Source: Ptiloglossa arizonensis
Taxonomy: Eukaryota; Arthropoda; Insecta; Hymenoptera; Colletidae
Direction of reading: 5' to 3'
Assembly (NCBI RefSeq): GCF_051014685.1
Contig: NW_027478980.1
Coordinates: 244,354-308,353 of the forward strand
DNA length: 64,000 bases
The notes under the pieces were generated by a model. It made no database searches. It saw only the letters and a program-made list of their open reading frames with translations, and was not told where the DNA came from. Both the position numbers and the translations under genes were made by a program. This document shows, piece by piece, positions 60,991 to 64,000 of this stretch (positions within the stretch are counted from its first letter, which is position 1; every line of letters begins with the position of its first letter).

Positions 60991-61641
60991 GCAATAGGAA
61001 TTTTTGGGTTAGGTCAATCCGTTCGCGAGATATGGGAGTTTGAAGCCAAGAAATGGTTGAGAAGGCAAAAAATTTTTCGCAATTCTGCTGCTTCAAACGC
61101 TTAACCAGAATGGCCCAGGGAAAAAATACACATACCGTTGTGATCGGGCGAGTTTCTACTTTCAGATGCGATAGGAATTTTTGGGTTGGGTCAATCCGTT
61201 CGCGAGATATGGGAGTTTGAAGACAAGAAATGGTTGAGAAGGCAAAAAATTTTTCGCAATTCTGCTGCTCCAAACGCTTAACCAGAATGGCCTAGGGAAA
61301 AAATACACATACCGTTGTAATCGGGCGAGTTTCTACTTTCAGATGCAATAGGAATTTTTGGGTTAGGCCAATCCGTTCGCGAGATATGGGAGTTTGAAAA
61401 CAAGAAATGGTTGAGAAGGCAAAAAATTTTTCGCAATTCTGCTGCTCCAAACGCTTAACCAGAATGGCTTAGGGAAAAAATACACATACCGTTGTAATCG
61501 GGCGAGTTTCTACTTTCAGATGCAATAAGAATTTTTGGGTTAGGTCAATCCGTTCGCGAGATATGGGAGTTTGAAGCCAAGAAATGGTTGAGAAGGCAAA
61601 AAATTTTTCGCAATTCTGCTGCTTCAAACGCTTAACCAGAA
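60660..61641 (+). repeat. 531-bp 3-monomer tandem pair
   Basis: 60660-61110 recurs at 61191-61641. GGCTTAGGG is at 60935 and 61466, and GAAAACAAG precedes each. The pair resembles the 6-monomer units at 56.3-58.5 kb, which carry the same GAAAACAAG and GGCTTAGGG monomer. Confidence 0.82.
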
Positions 61642-63248
61642 TGGCGCAGGGAAAAAATACGCGTACCGTTGTAATCGGGCGAGTTTCTACTTTCAGTTAC
61701 AATAGGAATTTTTGGGTTAGGTCAATCCGTTCGCGAGATATGGGACTTTGAAGCTAAGAAATGGTTGACAAGACAACAAATTTTTCGCACTTCTGCTGCT
61801 CCAATCGCTTAACCAGAATGGCCTAGAGGAAAAATACACGTACCGTTGTAATCGGGCGAGTTTCTACTTTCAGCTGCAACAGGAATTTTTGGGTTAGGTC
61901 AATCCGTTCGCGAGAAATGGGAGTTTGAAGCCAAGAAATGGTAGAAGATGCAAAAAATTTTTCCCAATTCTGCTGCTCCAAACGCTTAACCAGAATGGCC
62001 TAGGGAAAAAATACACATACCGTTGTGATCGGGCGAGTTTCTACTTTCAGATGCAATAGGAATTTTTGGGTTGGGCCAATCCGTTCGCGAGATATGGGAG
62101 TTTGAAGACAAGAAATGGTTGAGAAGGCAAAAAATTTTTCGCAATTCTGCTGCTCCAAACGCTTAACCAGAATGGCCTAGGGAAAAAATACACATACCGT
62201 TGTAATCGGGCGAGTTTCTACTTTCTGATGCAATAGGAATTTTCGGGATAGGTCAATCCGTTCGCGAGATATGGGACTTTGAAGCTAAGAAATGGTTGAC
62301 AAGACAACAAATTTTTCGCACTTCTGCTGCCCCAATCGCTTAACCCGAATGGCCTAGAGGAAAAATACGCGTACCGTTGTAATCGGGCGAGTTTCTACTT
62401 TCAGTTACAATAGGAATTTTTGGGTTAGGTCAATCCGTTCGCGAGATATGGGACTTTGAAGCTAAGAAATGGTTGACAAGACAACAAATTTTTCGCACTT
62501 CTGCTGCTCCAATCGCTTAACCCGAATGGCCTAGAGGAAAAATACACGTACCGTTGTAATCGGGCGAGTTTCTACTTTCAGATGCAACAGGAATTTTTGG
62601 GTTAGGTCAATCCGTTCGCGAGAAATGGGAGTTTGAAGCCAAGAAATGGTAGAAAATGCAAAAAATTTTTCCCAATTCTGCTGCTCCAAACGCTTAACCA
62701 GAATGGCCTAGGGAAAAAATACACATACCGTTGTGATCGGGCGAGTTTCTACTTTCAGATGCAATAGGAATTTTTGGGTTGGGCCAATCCGTTCGCGAGA
62801 TATGGGAGTTTGAAGACAAGAAATGGTTGAGAAGGCAAAAAATTTTTCGCAATTCTGCTGCTTCAAACGCTTAACCAGAATGGCGCAAGGAAAAAATACG
62901 CGTACCGTTGTAATCGGGCGAGTTTCTACTTTCAGTTACAATAGGAATTTTTGGGTTAGGTCAATCCGTTCGCGAGATATGGGACTTTGAAGCTAAGAAA
63001 TGGTTGACAAGACAACAAATTTTTCGCACTTCTGCTGCTCCAATCGCTTAACCCGAATGGCCTAGAGGAAAAATACACGTACCGTTGTAATCGGGCGAGT
63101 TTCTACTTTCAGATGCAACAGGAATTTTTGGGTTAGGTCAATCCGTTCGCGAGAAATGGGAGTTTGAAGCCAAGAAATGGTAGAAGATGCAAAAAATTTT
63201 TCCCAATTCTGCTGCTCCAAACGCTTAACCAGAATGACCTAGGGAAAA
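61642..63248 (+). repeat. Further trimer copies, 4- and 3-monomer spacing
   Basis: The TTTTTCCCAATTC monomer appears at about 61949, 62657 and 63188 (708 then 531 bp apart), with GGCGCAGGG at 61643 and GGCGCAAGG at 62882. The extra monomer between the first two has TTTTCGGGATAGG near 62241 and CTGCCCCAATCGC near 62327, variants also seen at 59940-60036. Confidence 0.8.
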
Positions 63249-64000
63249 AATACACGTACCGTTGTAATCGGGCGAGTTTCTACTTTCAAATGCACAAGGA
63301 ATTTTTGGGTTAGGTCAATCCGTTCGCGAGATATGAGAGTTTGAAGCTAAGATATGTTTGAGAAGGCAAAAAATTTTTCGCAATTCTGCTGCTCCAAACG
63401 CTTAACCAGAATGGCGTAGGGAAAAAATACACATACTGTTGTAATCGGGCGAGTTTCTACTTTCAGATGCAATAGGAATTTTTGGGTTAGGTCAATCCGT
63501 TCGCGAGGTATGGGAGTTTGAAGCCAAGAAATGGATGAGAAGGCAAAAAATTTTTCACAATTCTGCTGCTCCAAACGCTTAACCAGAATGACCTAGGGAA
63601 AAAATACACATACCGTTGTGATCGGGCGAGTATCTACTTTCAGATGCAATAGGAATTTTTGGGCTGGGCCAATCCGTTCGCGAGATATGGGAGTTTGAAG
63701 ACAAGAAATGGTTGAGAAGGCAAAAAATTTTTCGCAATTCTGCTGCTCCAAACGCTTAACCAGAATGGCCTAGGGAAAAAATACACATACCGTTGTAATC
63801 GGGCGAGTTTCTACTTTCAGATGTAATAGGAATTTTTGGGTTAGGCCAATCCGTTCGCGAGATATGGGAGTTTGAAAACAAGAAATGGTTGAGAAGGCAA
63901 AAAATTTTTCGCAATTCTGCTGCTCCAAACGCTTAACCAGAATGGCTTAGGGAAAAAATACACATACCGTTGTAATCGGGCGAGTTTCTACTTTCAGATG
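63249..64000 (+). repeat. Segment repeated at window end, copy 2 (cut)
   Basis: Second copy of 60240-60990 with GATGTAATAGG near 63820, still in register when the window ends. It is probably the start of another 17-monomer unit that continues outside. Confidence 0.88.

Larger units (their letters stand above)
1..64000 (+). repeat. 177-bp tandem satellite array, uninterrupted
   Basis: The same roughly 177-bp sequence recurs head to tail from the first base to the last, about 361 copies, all in one orientation. Distances between shared rare variants are multiples of 177 less a few single-base deletions (354, 531, 708, 885, 1062, 1239, 1770, 3009, 7257 and others). Monomers differ mostly by substitutions; length changes are single bases in A runs or in the GTTTGAAG segment. 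No non-satellite stretch was found, so the array has no gene, transposon or boundary in this window. Known biology: megabase arrays of 150-180 bp monomers with higher-order repeats typify centromeric and pericentromeric heterochromatin in plants and animals. Centromere identity here is inference. The monomer does not match any family that I can name. Confidence 0.98.

Noticed and set aside
1..64000. CRISPR array or bacterial repeat region.
   Set aside because: There are no short direct repeats separated by unique spacers; the whole unit repeats, with no cas genes.
1..64000. Identity with human alpha satellite, Arabidopsis CEN180, rice CentO or other well-known centromere repeats.
   Set aside because: Length is near some of these, but the sequence as I know it does not match. 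A database search with the 53103-53279 monomer would settle it.

Overview
The whole 64 kb is one uninterrupted tandem satellite array. The monomer is 177 bp, stacked head to tail in one orientation, giving about 361 copies (64000/177). I see no unique sequence, transposon, RNA gene, protein gene or inversion in it, and the array runs off both ends of the window. This is eukaryotic satellite DNA of the centromeric or pericentromeric kind: the monomer is nucleosome-sized, copies are organised in higher-order repeats (HORs), and duplications are recent and local. I do not recognise the monomer as a named family. A 177-bp monomer is common in plant centromeres, but the length alone does not exclude an animal, so I leave the taxon open.

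Monomer map, numbered from the C before the longest A-tract: an A6T5 tract (2-12), a CTG triplet run (about 20-27), a palindromic CCTAGG (49-54) that is CCCAGG in one monomer class, an A6 tract (56-61), a 17-bp element resembling the mammalian CENP-B box (68-84), a T5 tract (about 113-117), and a palindromic TCGCGA (135-140). In the representative copy 75 of 177 bases are G or C and there are 8 CpG, close to the number expected by chance.

Layout. 1-6.1 kb: a 21-monomer superunit (3714 bp) largely present twice. 6.4-12.9 kb: an 8- to 9-monomer family ending in a 1415-bp tandem pair. 12.67-18.51 kb: three practically identical 11-monomer units of 1946 bp. 18.5-25.3 kb: mixed 6-, 7- (1239 bp) and 11-monomer repeats. 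25.4-30.05 kb and 32.3-37.66 kb: a long duplicated segment whose two copies differ by gain or loss of whole monomers. 30.4-32.3 kb: the least regular stretch, related to the 10-monomer unit. 39.1-45.6 kb: two 1770-bp 10-monomer units flanked by two copies of a 1.5-kb segment. 46.8-52.4 kb: 1238-bp 7-monomer units. 53-56.3 kb: mixed 4-monomer and older paralogous pieces. 56.3-58.5 kb: two 1062-bp 6-monomer units. 58.6-64 kb: 531-bp 3-monomer units inside a 3009-bp repeat cut by the window end.

No genes act here. Open frames of up to 224 codons on the minus strand are a by-product of a 177-bp period, which is exactly 59 codons. The most interesting signals are the CENP-B-box-like element carried at one fixed place in the monomer, the patchwork of HOR lengths, and the near-identity of the 1946-bp copies. 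All offsets and identities were read by eye; no alignment or database search was run.
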